A DNA stretch of 14,749 bases from UBA7803 sp047920935 (GCA_047920935.1 JBLRXD010000092.1:1-14749), one strand, 5' to 3'; positions 1 to 6,232 are shown, numbered from the stretch's first letter. The notes: a model not told the origin generated them from the letters alone. Numbers and translations: made by a program.

Positions 1-33
1 CCCCCAGTTTCCGGGCCGGTTTGTTCCAGAAAA

Positions 34-104
34 GCGATCTCCAGATCGCGATCTGAGCCGGCCGGGCAGGCATCGCTCCCACCGCTTCCAGGTCGCTCCT
101 ACAG
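34..104 (-). repeat. REP-like palindromic repeat region
   Basis: This segment lies downstream of the PIN toxin gene and contains no coding signal. It holds a perfect 14-bp palindrome at 42-55 (CAGATCGCGATCTG) and an overlapping hairpin, GCGATCT at 34-40 with AGATCGC at 43-49. Read on the minus strand it also has two related boxes, GTAGGAGCGACC (complement of 92-103) and GTGGGAGCGATG (complement of 71-82). GTAGGAGCGA boxes next to short palindromes are a familiar form of extragenic repeats in gammaproteobacteria. Assignment to a REP family is from memory of the motif; no second copy in this window confirms it. Confidence 0.5.
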
Positions 105-116
105 ACCCAAGCCTAG

Positions 117-530
117 CTAGCCCTCGAAAGGGTTCAATACCCGAGCCCCCAGGCCCTCGACATCTATGGCGTTGCGCGTGACGAGCGTCATCCGATGCGC
201 CTTGGCGGTCGCGGCGAGCAGACCGTCGATGACGGAGACGGGCCTGATGGCGCTCATGCGGCCCCATTCGTCGGCCACAGCGTGGTCGATCGGCATGACC
301 CGATCTCCAAAGGCGGCGGCGACCTCTTCGAGCCAGGCCTCGAGGCGCTCTGCCCTGGCGGGGTCGCGCGGCCGGGCGCGCTCGATGCCTTTGCGGATTT
401 CGCCCAGGACGAGGACGCTCAGATAGAGATCGGCATCGGCGACGGATGCATACCACGACGCCACGTTGGGATCGCAGCGCTGCCCCTTGCGCACTTCCGA
501 GATGATGTTGGTGTCGATCAGCAGGCTCAC
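117..530 (-). CDS. PIN-domain toxin, VapC/FitB-like ribonuclease
   Basis: A 137-residue protein covering a whole PIN domain, the fold of VapC-type toxins, which are Mg-dependent endoribonucleases acting in the cytoplasm. The acidic residues expected at the active site are visible: D6 in LLIDTNIISE, E44 in VLGEIRKGIE, D102 in SVIDGLLAATA and D123 near the C-terminus. The ending in NPF resembles FitB-type members. The start is GTG at 530 and overlaps the stop of the upstream antitoxin gene as GTGA (527-530), the usual translational coupling of such pairs. The length is normal for the family and nothing looks broken. The RNA target cannot be inferred. The family call is firm; the toxin role rests on pairing with the preceding gene. 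Confidence 0.88.
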   Translation of the reverse strand: MSLLIDTNIISEVRKGQRCDPNVASWYASVADADLYLSVLVLGEIRKGIERARPRDPARAERLEAWLEEVAAAFGDRVMPIDHAVADEWGRMSAIRPVSVIDGLLAATAKAHRMTLVTRNAIDVEGLGARVLNPFEG

Positions 531-811
531 AGATCGACATCTCGACCGGTGTCCCGGGATCGGTCGAGGTCGAAGCCATCGAGGGGCGCGGCCGCAAGCA
601 GATCCTTCAGCCCCTTGGCCGGGGGCGGCATGAAGTGGCTCCGAAGCAGGGCGCGTGCCTCCCCAGCACGCTCAGCATCGGCAAGCGCCCGCGCCACGCT
701 ACGCAGCAACGGCGCATCCTCTTCGCGGACGTGAACTTCGACCCGCACAAAGCCTTGCTGCTTCATGCGGCGCCGGTAGCTTGCCACTGGTGATTTCCGA
801 GATGACGTCAT
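527..811 (-). CDS. Antitoxin paired with the PIN toxin
   Basis: A 94-residue protein encoded directly before the PIN toxin and overlapping it by 4 bases. The N-terminus is basic (SYRRRMKQQG), followed by a strand and helix, FVRVEVHVREEDAPLLRSVA, as in MazE/RHH-like DNA-binding antitoxins. The C-terminal tail, around residues 68-94, is rich in D, R and L (DGFDLDRSRDTGRDVDL), the type of flexible segment that wraps the toxin. I chose the ATG at 811 because GGAGG (complement of 820-824) lies 8 bases upstream. A longer reading frame to 919 would run across the promoter repeats. Expected role: neutralise the toxin and repress its own promoter. The exact antitoxin family is uncertain. Confidence 0.8.
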   Translation of the reverse strand: MTSSRKSPVASYRRRMKQQGFVRVEVHVREEDAPLLRSVARALADAERAGEARALLRSHFMPPPAKGLKDLLAAAPLDGFDLDRSRDTGRDVDL

Positions 812-828
812 GTGGGCGACCTCCATTC

Positions 829-852
829 TTACCGGAAACATTACCGGAAACT
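829..852. promoter_or_regulatory. Tandem 12-bp repeats, candidate antitoxin operator
   Basis: Two direct copies of TTACCGGAAAC(A/T) lie end to end at 829-840 and 841-852, with a decayed third start (TTACGGGG) at 853. They sit 18-41 bases upstream of the antitoxin ATG (811), in the divergent gap shared with the thioesterase gene. Tandem boxes at this place fit an autoregulatory operator for the toxin-antitoxin pair. Function is inferred from position only. Confidence 0.45.
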
Positions 853-950
853 TACGGGGCCTGCGAACTTCAGTCGGGACTTGGTAAAGTGTCGCGCTGG
901 CCGCTCCCGGCGACCGCAAGCATCAGCGCAAACATCAGGAAGTACACACC

Positions 951-1895
951 ATGCAGCAACTCGACGCCTCCCGGGTCGGCCCGGACGAGATCGACTCCCT
1001 CGGCCACCTCAACGTGCGCTTCTATCTGGCGCGGGTGGACCGGGCGAGCCGGAAGCTGCTGGCGGCGCTCGGTCTGACCGAGGCCGAACTGGACGAGCGG
1101 CATGCCTCCCTGCGCCGGATCGACACCTACTCGCGCTTCCGCCGCGAGCAGTTCGAAGGCGCCGAGCTCACCGTGCACGGCGGCGTGCTGGGCTGCGTCG
1201 GCGAGCAGCTGCGCTGCTACTTCGAGATCCGCAATCCGGCGAAGGACGAACTCGCCGCCCACTTCGTCACCGGCACGGTGCTGGGCGATCGTGCCAGCCG
1301 CCGGCCACTCGAGCTGCCGCCGTCCGTGCGGCAGGTGAACGAGCAATACGGCGTGCGGATTCCCGACTACGCGGCGCCGCGCTCGCTGTCGCTGGATCCG
1401 CCGCGAACCGACATTGCGTTCGAAACGCTCATGGCGCAGATCGGCGACCAAACCGAGTTCGGCATGACCGGCCGCCGCGAGGGGGTCATCGAGGCGGAGG
1501 ATTGCGGCCCGGACGGCGTGCTGCGCGACGACGTCGAGCTGATGTTCGTGATGTTCCGCCGCCTGGTGAACACGGCGGATCCGAAGGCGTTCGGCCCACC
1601 GGTGCTGCACACCGACGAAGGGCACCGCTTCGGCTGGGCCATGCTCGAGACCCGCAACGTGGAACTGGGGCGCCCGCGCGCCGGCGACGCCATCGTCTGG
1701 CTCGGCGCCGACGTAGCCATCGCCGAGAAGTCCCGCCAGTCGCGGCGCTGGGCGTTCGTCAAGTCGACGGGCGAGCTCCTCAGCATCCACGACTCGGTGG
1801 GCGTCGCCATGGACCTCGACGCGCGCCGCGCCATCGTCATCCCGCGCTCCATCCGCAGCGCCATGGAGCACCACTACCTGCCGCAGTACGCCTAG
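951..1895 (+). CDS. Double-hotdog thioesterase-like protein
   Basis: A 314-residue cytosolic protein that looks like two hotdog domains in tandem, roughly residues 5-145 and 160-310. The first carries DSLGHLN at 15-21, matching the DxxGHxN signature of 4-hydroxybenzoyl-CoA/YbgC-type acyl-CoA thioesterases, where the Asp is catalytic. The second half has hotdog-like strand and helix patterning but no such motif, so it may be structural. The expected reaction is hydrolysis of an acyl or aryl thioester; the substrate is unknown. The ATG at 951 is preceded by AGGAAG at 937-942. The gene stands alone, divergent from the toxin-antitoxin pair. A non-thioesterase hotdog role, such as a dehydratase, cannot be excluded. 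Confidence 0.75.
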   Translation: MQQLDASRVGPDEIDSLGHLNVRFYLARVDRASRKLLAALGLTEAELDERHASLRRIDTYSRFRREQFEGAELTVHGGVLGCVGEQLRCYFEIRNPAKDELAAHFVTGTVLGDRASRRPLELPPSVRQVNEQYGVRIPDYAAPRSLSLDPPRTDIAFETLMAQIGDQTEFGMTGRREGVIEAEDCGPDGVLRDDVELMFVMFRRLVNTADPKAFGPPVLHTDEGHRFGWAMLETRNVELGRPRAGDAIVWLGADVAIAEKSRQSRRWAFVKSTGELLSIHDSVGVAMDLDARRAIVIPRSIRSAMEHHYLPQYA

Positions 1896-1926
1896 CTGCC
1901 ACAACTGATCGCAGCGGCAGTTTCTT
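1896..1926 (+). terminator. Weak candidate terminator after the thioesterase gene
   Basis: Directly after the stop codon, CTGCC (1896-1900) can pair with GGCAG (1916-1920), followed by TTTCTT. The loop is long (15 bases) and the T-tract is interrupted, so this is a weak intrinsic terminator at best. Confidence 0.3.
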
Positions 1927-2026
1927 GCCATTGATGATCCGGCGAGCGCCTACGTTAAATCAGGCACCTTTGCAGGTCTTGGAGATCCGCGTTGGCGCCC
2001 TGCCCGTATACACACCGTACACATAA

Positions 2027-2052
2027 ATCTACAATTTCAGCTACCCGTAGAT
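2027..2052. promoter_or_regulatory. Inverted repeat over the hicA start
   Basis: ATCTAC at 2027-2032 and GTAGAT at 2047-2052 form an inverted repeat whose right arm includes the first two bases of the hicA ATG. There is no good Shine-Dalgarno sequence before hicA. Just upstream, GTATACAC and GTACACAT (2006-2023) form a degenerate direct repeat in AT-richer DNA that may contain the promoter. HicB proteins with an RHH tail bind their own promoter, so this is the likely operator zone. The exact site is inferred. Confidence 0.35.
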
Positions 2053-2239
2053 GAAAAGCGCCGATGTGATCAAGCACCTTCAGCAGGATGGCTGGAAACT
2101 CCATCACGTTCGGGGGTCACATCAGCAATTCAAACACCCGGACAAACCAGGCAGGGTTACAGTGCCCCAGCCAAAGAAGGATTTGCCCATCGGCACCATT
2201 CGTTCGATCGAACAACAAGCGGGCGTGAAGTTGCTGTAG
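2051..2239 (+). CDS. hicA: HicA-family mRNA interferase toxin
   Basis: A 62-residue protein that matches HicA along its whole length. It has the family's dsRBD-like layout: MKSADVIKHLQQDGWKL, then VRGSHQQFKHP with the catalytic-type H24 in GSHQQF, then VTVPQPKKDLPIGTIRSI. HicA toxins cleave mRNA in the cytoplasm and are held inactive by HicB. The gene precedes hicB with 9 bases between stop and start, the usual toxin-first order of hicAB. Third codon positions are visibly less GC-rich than in the neighbours, consistent with horizontal acquisition of the pair. No strong ribosome site precedes the ATG, so toxin translation may be kept low. Confidence 0.95.
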   Translation: MKSADVIKHLQQDGWKLHHVRGSHQQFKHPDKPGRVTVPQPKKDLPIGTIRSIEQQAGVKLL

Positions 2240-2248
2240 GAGGACCAG

Positions 2249-2659
2249 ATGCAAGCCTATCCGGTCGTCGTCTACAAAGACCCCGACTCTGACTACGGTA
2301 CCGTCGTGCCCGATCTGCCCGGCTGCCACTCGGCGGGCCGCACCCTCTCGGATGCGCTCAAGGAGACCCGTGAGGCCATCTACGCGCACCTGGAGGGGAT
2401 GGCCAAAGACGGTGAGATGTTTCCTCGACCTTCAGACCTCTCCGTCCTGAAGGAAACCGGCGATTTCGACGATGCGGTCGCATTCGGCGTTGTGGAGATC
2501 GACGTCAGTCGCGTGTCAGCGGAGACGGAGCGAGTCAACATCACGCTGCCAAAGTGGTTGATTTCCTCCATCGACGCGTCGGAATCCAATCGATCCCGGT
2601 TTCTCGCCGAGAGCGCCATCAAGGCATTACAGGAGAAGCAGCGGAAGGATGTCGCCTGA
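2249..2659 (+). CDS. hicB: HicB-family antitoxin with ribbon-helix-helix tail
   Basis: A 136-residue two-domain HicB. The N-terminal part (about residues 1-55) is the partially degraded RNase H-like fold that binds HicA, with the characteristic YGTVVPDLPGCHSAG and a following helix. The C-terminal part (about 94-128, ERVNITLPKWLISSIDA and onward) is a ribbon-helix-helix DNA-binding segment, so this HicB should act as autorepressor as well as antitoxin. A strong AGGAGG at 2238-2243, overlapping the hicA stop, drives its ATG; this contrasts with the poor site before hicA and favours antitoxin excess. Its stop codon lies inside the left arm of an attC-like inverted repeat. Confidence 0.95.
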   Translation: MQAYPVVVYKDPDSDYGTVVPDLPGCHSAGRTLSDALKETREAIYAHLEGMAKDGEMFPRPSDLSVLKETGDFDDAVAFGVVEIDVSRVSAETERVNITLPKWLISSIDASESNRSRFLAESAIKALQEKQRKDVA

Positions 2660-2732
2660 CGAGGCGCGGTGCTTCACGCCAGGCCCACAGAGTCGCTTGG
2701 TCTCGGCCATGTTGTTGCTCTGCTTGTCAGGC
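2654..2732. repeat. Inverted repeat after hicB, attC-like hairpin
   Basis: GCCTGACGAG (2654-2663) and CTTGTCAGGC (2723-2732) are inverted 10-base arms with one wobble position, enclosing 59 bases. Inside, GGCC, a 4-base bulge and GAG (from 2682) can pair with CTC-GGCC (2702-2708). The outer arms overlap the hicB stop codon. Size, bulged structure and overlap with a stop codon resemble integron attC sites. However, the canonical terminal AAC/GTT triplets are GAC/GTC here, and no integrase gene is present. It could equally be a transcript-end hairpin between the convergent genes. Confidence 0.4.
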
Positions 2733-2754
2733 ATGACGTTCGTTGTTGTTCCCC

Positions 2755-3990
2755 TCAGGTCTGCACGTGCCGCCCGGCGTAAGCGAACCGTCTGGCGTCG
2801 TGGCCCTGGTAGCTGCTCTTGCCGAACGGATCGTCGCAGCCGAGCAGCGTGCTGAAGGCGGGGGGATTTCGGGCGTAGTGCGCGTCGCCGACGGCGCTGA
2901 AATCGTCGAGCTGACGAACGAACACCCGATTGTAGGTGACGTGGATCGCCACCCGCGCGTCCGCGGCCGCTCGATCGCCCTGCCAGTGCCAGATGCCGTG
3001 ACTGATCAGCAGCACCGAACCCTTCGGCATGAGTATCGGCACCGCGCCGTCCAACGGTTCGTCCCGGCGCGGCGCCCGGCGCTGCCGATGGCTGCCGGGC
3101 AGTACCCAGGTCGGCCCTACCGCTTCGCTGTCCCAGTCCTGCAGCGCCCAGACGGCAACCGCGATCAGGCCGAACTCCGGATACGGATCGCGCACCAGCG
3201 GATAGTCGGCGTGCAGCGGAATGGCGCCCGGGCCCGGGCGTTTGAAGGTTCCGGACATGGCGCCGAGGATCATGTTCTGGCCAACCGCGCTTTGTGCGAG
3301 GGTGCACACCAGCGGGTGCTGGGCCACTTCCTCGAACAGACGATCGCGCATCATGAGCCCATTGGTGGTCAGCGGATGGTGCCGGGTCACTTCGGCCGCC
3401 GTCAGCTCGCAGAGCGCGTCTGCAAGCTCGGCGCTGATCGCCCGCTCGATGACCGCGTAGCCGGATTCGGCGAGCTGGCCGATGTGGCGCTCGAGCCCCT
3501 GCTGTTCCACCCGGTGACGGAAGTCCGGGTTTGCCACGGTGCGAGCGGCCATGTGATCGTGGAGCTCGTCGAGCAGCGCCAGCACGGCGGGATCCTCCGG
3601 CAGCGCGCCGCTGAGCCGCAGCGGTGCCGACGGCCAGCGATGACGGATCTCCCGGTGCCCGCGCGCCAAGGCTTCGGGCCCGGCGGCGTTCACCAGTTGC
3701 GCATATTCCAGCGCTGTCTGATAACGGCCCGTGACCTTCAGGCCGGCCTCGGGAAGCGGGCCGGGTTTCGCCCGGACAGCGCCGGCATCGATGGCGAAGT
3801 GCCAGGCAACCGAGCCGGAGCCATCATCGAGCGCCGGCGGCGGATGCGAAAAGGTTTCGCAGATGGAAAATCGACAGGCCCGAAGTGCCGGGCGGGCAGG
3901 GACCTGCCTCTGGAGGAACTGCACCGCTTCGTCGATCCAGCGGGGCGAAAGGAACTCGTAACGTTCGTCGACTGGAGCCGGCAGCATCAT
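2755..3990 (-). CDS. PhyH-family 2OG/Fe(II) dioxygenase with SCP2-like N-terminus
   Basis: A 411-residue protein. Residues about 165-390 form a phytanoyl-CoA dioxygenase-type domain: the iron-binding H260-x-D262 in IPLHADYP, GPTWVLPGSH at 292-301, a distal His in SHGIWHWQGDR (probably H335), and a downstream R346 placed to bind 2-oxoglutarate. Such enzymes hydroxylate lipid-like or small organic substrates using O2 and 2-oxoglutarate. The N-terminal part (about 40-130, including VAWHFAIDAGAV and VTGRYQTALEYAQLV) resembles an SCP2 sterol-carrier fold, which could present a hydrophobic substrate. Two adjacent ATGs exist. GGAGG (complement of 3995-3999) is 4 bases from the first and 7 from the second (3987), so the second may be the true start. 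It converges on hicAB. Confidence 0.82.
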   Translation of the reverse strand: MMLPAPVDERYEFLSPRWIDEAVQFLQRQVPARPALRACRFSICETFSHPPPALDDGSGSVAWHFAIDAGAVRAKPGPLPEAGLKVTGRYQTALEYAQLVNAAGPEALARGHREIRHRWPSAPLRLSGALPEDPAVLALLDELHDHMAARTVANPDFRHRVEQQGLERHIGQLAESGYAVIERAISAELADALCELTAAEVTRHHPLTTNGLMMRDRLFEEVAQHPLVCTLAQSAVGQNMILGAMSGTFKRPGPGAIPLHADYPLVRDPYPEFGLIAVAVWALQDWDSEAVGPTWVLPGSHRQRRAPRRDEPLDGAVPILMPKGSVLLISHGIWHWQGDRAAADARVAIHVTYNRVFVRQLDDFSAVGDAHYARNPPAFSTLLGCDDPFGKSSYQGHDARRFAYAGRHVQT

Positions 3991-4018
3991 CTCCCCTCCG
4001 CTGACCGCTGATGGATTC

Positions 4019-4033
4019 GCCCCCTCCGGGGGC
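4019..4033. repeat. GC hairpin in the divergent gap
   Basis: GCCCCC (4019-4024), loop TCC and GGGGGC (4028-4033) form a compact hairpin in the predicted leader of the dioxygenase gene, 29 bases from its start. The rest of the 279-base gap (3991-4269) has a palindromic repeat copy at 4091-4141 and AT-rich TCATGATCATAATAGG near 4044. I could not identify a convincing promoter pair in it. Confidence 0.4.
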
Positions 4034-4090
4034 GCCGTGGATCATGATCATAATAGGAAAGCGCATGCCGTGGCTGGTGCTCTGCCAACA

Positions 4091-4141
4091 TAGGGCCCGG
4101 CCCTCCGCGGAGGGGTTTCCGAGCCGCTGCAGCCTCGGAAA
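4091..4141. repeat. Solo copy of the CCTCCGCGGAGG repeat plus hairpin
   Basis: CCCTCCGCGGAGGG (4101-4114) is a perfect 14-bp palindrome. With its flanks (CCCGG before, GGTTTCCGAG after) it resembles both arms of the larger palindromic element at 9661-9808. It is followed by a hairpin, TTTCCGAG (4116-4123) with CTCGGAAA (4134-4141). No T-tract follows on either strand, so a terminator is unlikely. It lies between the divergent dioxygenase and small membrane protein genes. Confidence 0.6.
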
Positions 4142-4269
4142 ACACTCGTTATCGGCACCATCCTCACGATACGATCGCTGACTTCGGCCGAGCGGCGCGT
4201 TGCAACTGCTTCTAGCGACTCTGATCGCTGCATCTCCTGCCGCTGTCAACCATCCCGGGGATTCCGACC

Positions 4270-4455
4270 ATGCCTAAACAGACACTCCTGTTCGTCGCGC
4301 TGCTCGGCGCGCTGGCCCCGGCAGCGACGCTTGGCATCCGGGCGGCGCAGATGAGCCCGCTGGCGCTGACGGTCAACATCGGCATGCTCGTGCTCTGCGG
4401 TGGGCTGCTCGCACTGATGGTGCGGTCGTTCATCGCTGCGCGCCGGGAGGCCTGA
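4270..4455 (+). CDS. Small two-helix membrane protein, unknown function
   Basis: A 61-residue protein with two hydrophobic segments, about residues 5-24 (LLFVALLGALAPAATLGI) and 30-50 (LALTVNIGMLVLCGGLLALM). A basic tail, RSFIAARREA, suggests a cytoplasmic C-terminus. Codons are strongly G/C at the third position, like the other resident genes, which supports real coding. A modest GGGGA lies at 4258-4262 before the ATG. I do not recognise a family. It lies 75 bases upstream of the exported MltA-like gene on the same strand and may share its transcript. No function is proposed. Confidence 0.6.
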   Translation: MPKQTLLFVALLGALAPAATLGIRAAQMSPLALTVNIGMLVLCGGLLALMVRSFIAARREA

Positions 4456-4530
4456 CGCGCGGCCAGCTCATCAAATTCCGAGTGGTAAATAGTGACGGTT
4501 GGTTCTGACTCTTTCCTTTCTTCGCGCTCC

Positions 4531-5637
4531 ATGGGCCTTCGCATTTGCCTGGTTCTGATCTGTTGTGCAGCCGGCAGTCTGCAGGCCGCCCCGCAGTTCG
4601 GGACGGGGCCATCGCCCGTGGCGGGTCATTGGCAGGTGGATGGCGGTGCGCTTTGCGAGGTGGCAGAGGAGACCCGTCGCTATCTGGACCGCGGCCCGGA
4701 CTACGACCCGGCGGCCATTCACGGTGGTCTGCTCGGGACGCCGCTGCCGCGCGTCAAGGCGACGCTCGACTACCTCTGTGCCGTCCATCGGGCCGACCAG
4801 GGCCAGTCCGGGCCATACCGCCTGAACGATCCGGCCTTTCTCCAGCGCGCGTTCGAGTGGCTGCACTGGAGTCCGGATCGGGCGAAAGCGGCCAGCCTGG
4901 CCGAGGGCAAGCCGCTGCTGCAGCGGCTGCCCGCCGATCAGATTCTGTTGACGAAGTACTATGTCCGGCTGGCGTCCGGCAGCCCCAGCCAGAGCGCCAG
5001 CCATCCCCATGCCCTGCACGGTTTGCCGTTCGACGAGGCGCAGCTCAGCCTGGAAGCGGCCGATGCACGCCGCGACGCCATCACCCGTTACCGATTCGGC
5101 AAGCAGGCCGTACTGCAAGGGGTGATAGAGGAAAGACGGCTGGCGCCGGCGCTGATCTGGCTCAGCCGTGCGGACCTCGAAGGCGCGCTGCTGCAGGGGA
5201 CCGCGGTCGTCGATGACAACGGCAGGCGCCGCTACTTCAACGTCCATCGCAATAACGGCATCGCCTACGATCGCGCCATCCGCCCCGAGCAGCAGGAGCG
5301 TTACTGGTACTTCAAGGAGGTGCCAGGGGTACTGGGCTACGGCAAGGATGCGGATTACAAGATCCCGGTGCGCCCCCGGGTGACGGTGGCCGGTGACATC
5401 TTTCAGCTTGGTCTCGGCCGGGTGGTGCTGCTGCAGACCACCGAGCACGGTCGCCCGACCTATCGCCTGACCGTGATGGCCGACACCGGCGGCGCCTTTC
5501 ACGACAACCTCTACCAGCTCGACTGGCTCAGCGGGTACTACCGGGACTGGGACGACTACCATGCCAGTAATCGCCACATCGACGACTACGCCCACGCGTG
5601 GCTGCTGCTGAAGCGGGAGGATGCGCCGGCACCCTGA
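4531..5637 (+). CDS. Exported, diverged MltA-like (3D-domain) protein
   Basis: From the ATG at 4531 this is a 368-residue precursor with a signal peptide, MGLRICLVLICCAAGSLQA, probably cut after QAA or LQA; there is no proper lipobox. The C-terminal half follows the layout of MltA, the lytic transglycosylase that cleaves peptidoglycan glycan strands. ILLTKYYVRL takes the place of the domain's opening strand, then a long insertion, then LLQGTAVVDDNG where MltA has a QGSG segment, and finally VMADTGGAF, matching MltA's catalytic-type DxGGA (Asp at about 318). The QGSG element is degenerate and the first 120 residues are unassigned. An in-frame GTG at 4492 would add 13 residues; neither start has a clear ribosome site. 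Family call moderate, activity uncertain. Confidence 0.6.
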   Translation: MGLRICLVLICCAAGSLQAAPQFGTGPSPVAGHWQVDGGALCEVAEETRRYLDRGPDYDPAAIHGGLLGTPLPRVKATLDYLCAVHRADQGQSGPYRLNDPAFLQRAFEWLHWSPDRAKAASLAEGKPLLQRLPADQILLTKYYVRLASGSPSQSASHPHALHGLPFDEAQLSLEAADARRDAITRYRFGKQAVLQGVIEERRLAPALIWLSRADLEGALLQGTAVVDDNGRRRYFNVHRNNGIAYDRAIRPEQQERYWYFKEVPGVLGYGKDADYKIPVRPRVTVAGDIFQLGLGRVVLLQTTEHGRPTYRLTVMADTGGAFHDNLYQLDWLSGYYRDWDDYHASNRHIDDYAHAWLLLKREDAPAP

Positions 5638-5647
5638 CGGTGCTCGC

Positions 5648-5670
5648 AGCCTTGTGCCCGGAAAGGCTTT
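5648..5670 (+). terminator. Weak candidate terminator after the MltA-like gene
   Basis: AGCCTT (5648-5653) pairs with AAGGCT (5663-5668) across a 9-base loop, followed only by TT. The position, 11 bases after the stop codon, is suitable, but the T-tract is minimal. Confidence 0.25.
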
Positions 5671-5777
5671 GCCTACGGGGAGCGCTTGGTGGCGTTGGCG
5701 CCGCTTCAGTTCATGACCGTCGCGCCTGCGGCCCCAATACGACACTCGAGTTCGAGAAAATCCGATTTTGACGTGTT

Positions 5778-5797
5778 AGGGCCGGAATTCCGGCCCT
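5778..5797. repeat. Perfect 20-bp palindrome
   Basis: AGGGCCGGAATTCCGGCCCT is fully self-complementary. It sits in the non-coding stretch 5638-6232. Just downstream is a second inverted pair, GCGACAG (5801-5807) and CTGTCGC (5830-5836). No T-run follows, so termination is unlikely. It may be a remnant of a mobile-element end, since a transposase fragment follows within 150 bases, but that link is inferred. Confidence 0.5.
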
Positions 5798-5941
5798 GTT
5801 GCGACAGAATCGCTTTTCTGGTTATTCGACTGTCGCGTCAGGGACAGGAGGAGCCGAATCTGACCGACGATCAGCGTGGCCTGCAAGTATCGATGACCCT
5901 CGATCAGTATCTGGCCGAGGCCGGCAGCGACAAGACACGCA

Positions 5942-6046
5942 TCCTTTCGGCCGCGCCCACGCATCAACCTACCCCGCTACCACGGCGTCTTCGCCCTGAG
6001 CTCACCGATGCGCGGCGCGATCGTGCCGACGCACTATCCTCAGCAT
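5942..6046 (+). pseudogene. IS91-type (Y2) transposase remnant
   Basis: In one frame, without a usable start, this stretch reads SFRPRPRINLPRYHGVFAL and then SPMRGAIVPTHYPQH. The segment PRINLPRYHGVFA followed by a small/basic stretch and IVP is the pattern I know from near the end of IS91-family transposases (typically PRxNLTRxHGVFAP). Nothing upstream continues the catalytic part, so this is a short, inactive fragment. It marks past insertion or one-ended transposition in the 5638-6232 gap. Identification rests on about 30 residues. Confidence 0.5.
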
Positions 6047-6150
6047 GACGCGGGAAGAGGCTGCAGCAATACTGATCAATGCTTCGTCTCCTGAACCAAA
6101 CTGGTCAACGTGGTAAAGGTTGCTGCTCAGTGCGGGTCTTGTTAAAACCG

Positions 6151-6170
6151 TCCGCAGTGCGCGCTGCGGA
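6151..6170. repeat. Inverted repeat before the crotonase pseudogene
   Basis: TCCGCAG (6151-6157) and CTGCGGA (6164-6170) are inverted arms around TGCGCG. The repeat lies about 63 bases before the ATG of the crotonase pseudogene and could be a former operator or leader hairpin. No further evidence of function. Confidence 0.3.
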
Positions 6171-6232
6171 TGGCTGTCGGTCCGGTCGGGAGGACGATAA
6201 GCTGGGCTCCTGATACCGACAACGGGAGTTCC

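Noticed and set aside
870..1931. Long open frame on the minus strand opposite the thioesterase
   Set aside because: A shadow frame of high-GC DNA: it is rich in H, R, V and A, has no recognisable domain, and fully overlaps a gene with a clear hotdog motif.
1954..1960. GTTAAAT as a possible integron core site before hicA
   Set aside because: No partner RYYYAAC box at a suitable distance and no foldable hairpin around it.
4471..5745. 424-codon minus-strand frame opposite the MltA-like gene
   Set aside because: The plus frame has a signal peptide and MltA-like motifs, while the minus frame lacks any domain pattern.
5686..6048. 120-codon plus-strand open frame in the scar region
   Set aside because: It crosses a perfect palindrome and covers the transposase fragment in the wrong frame, and no coherent domain is visible.
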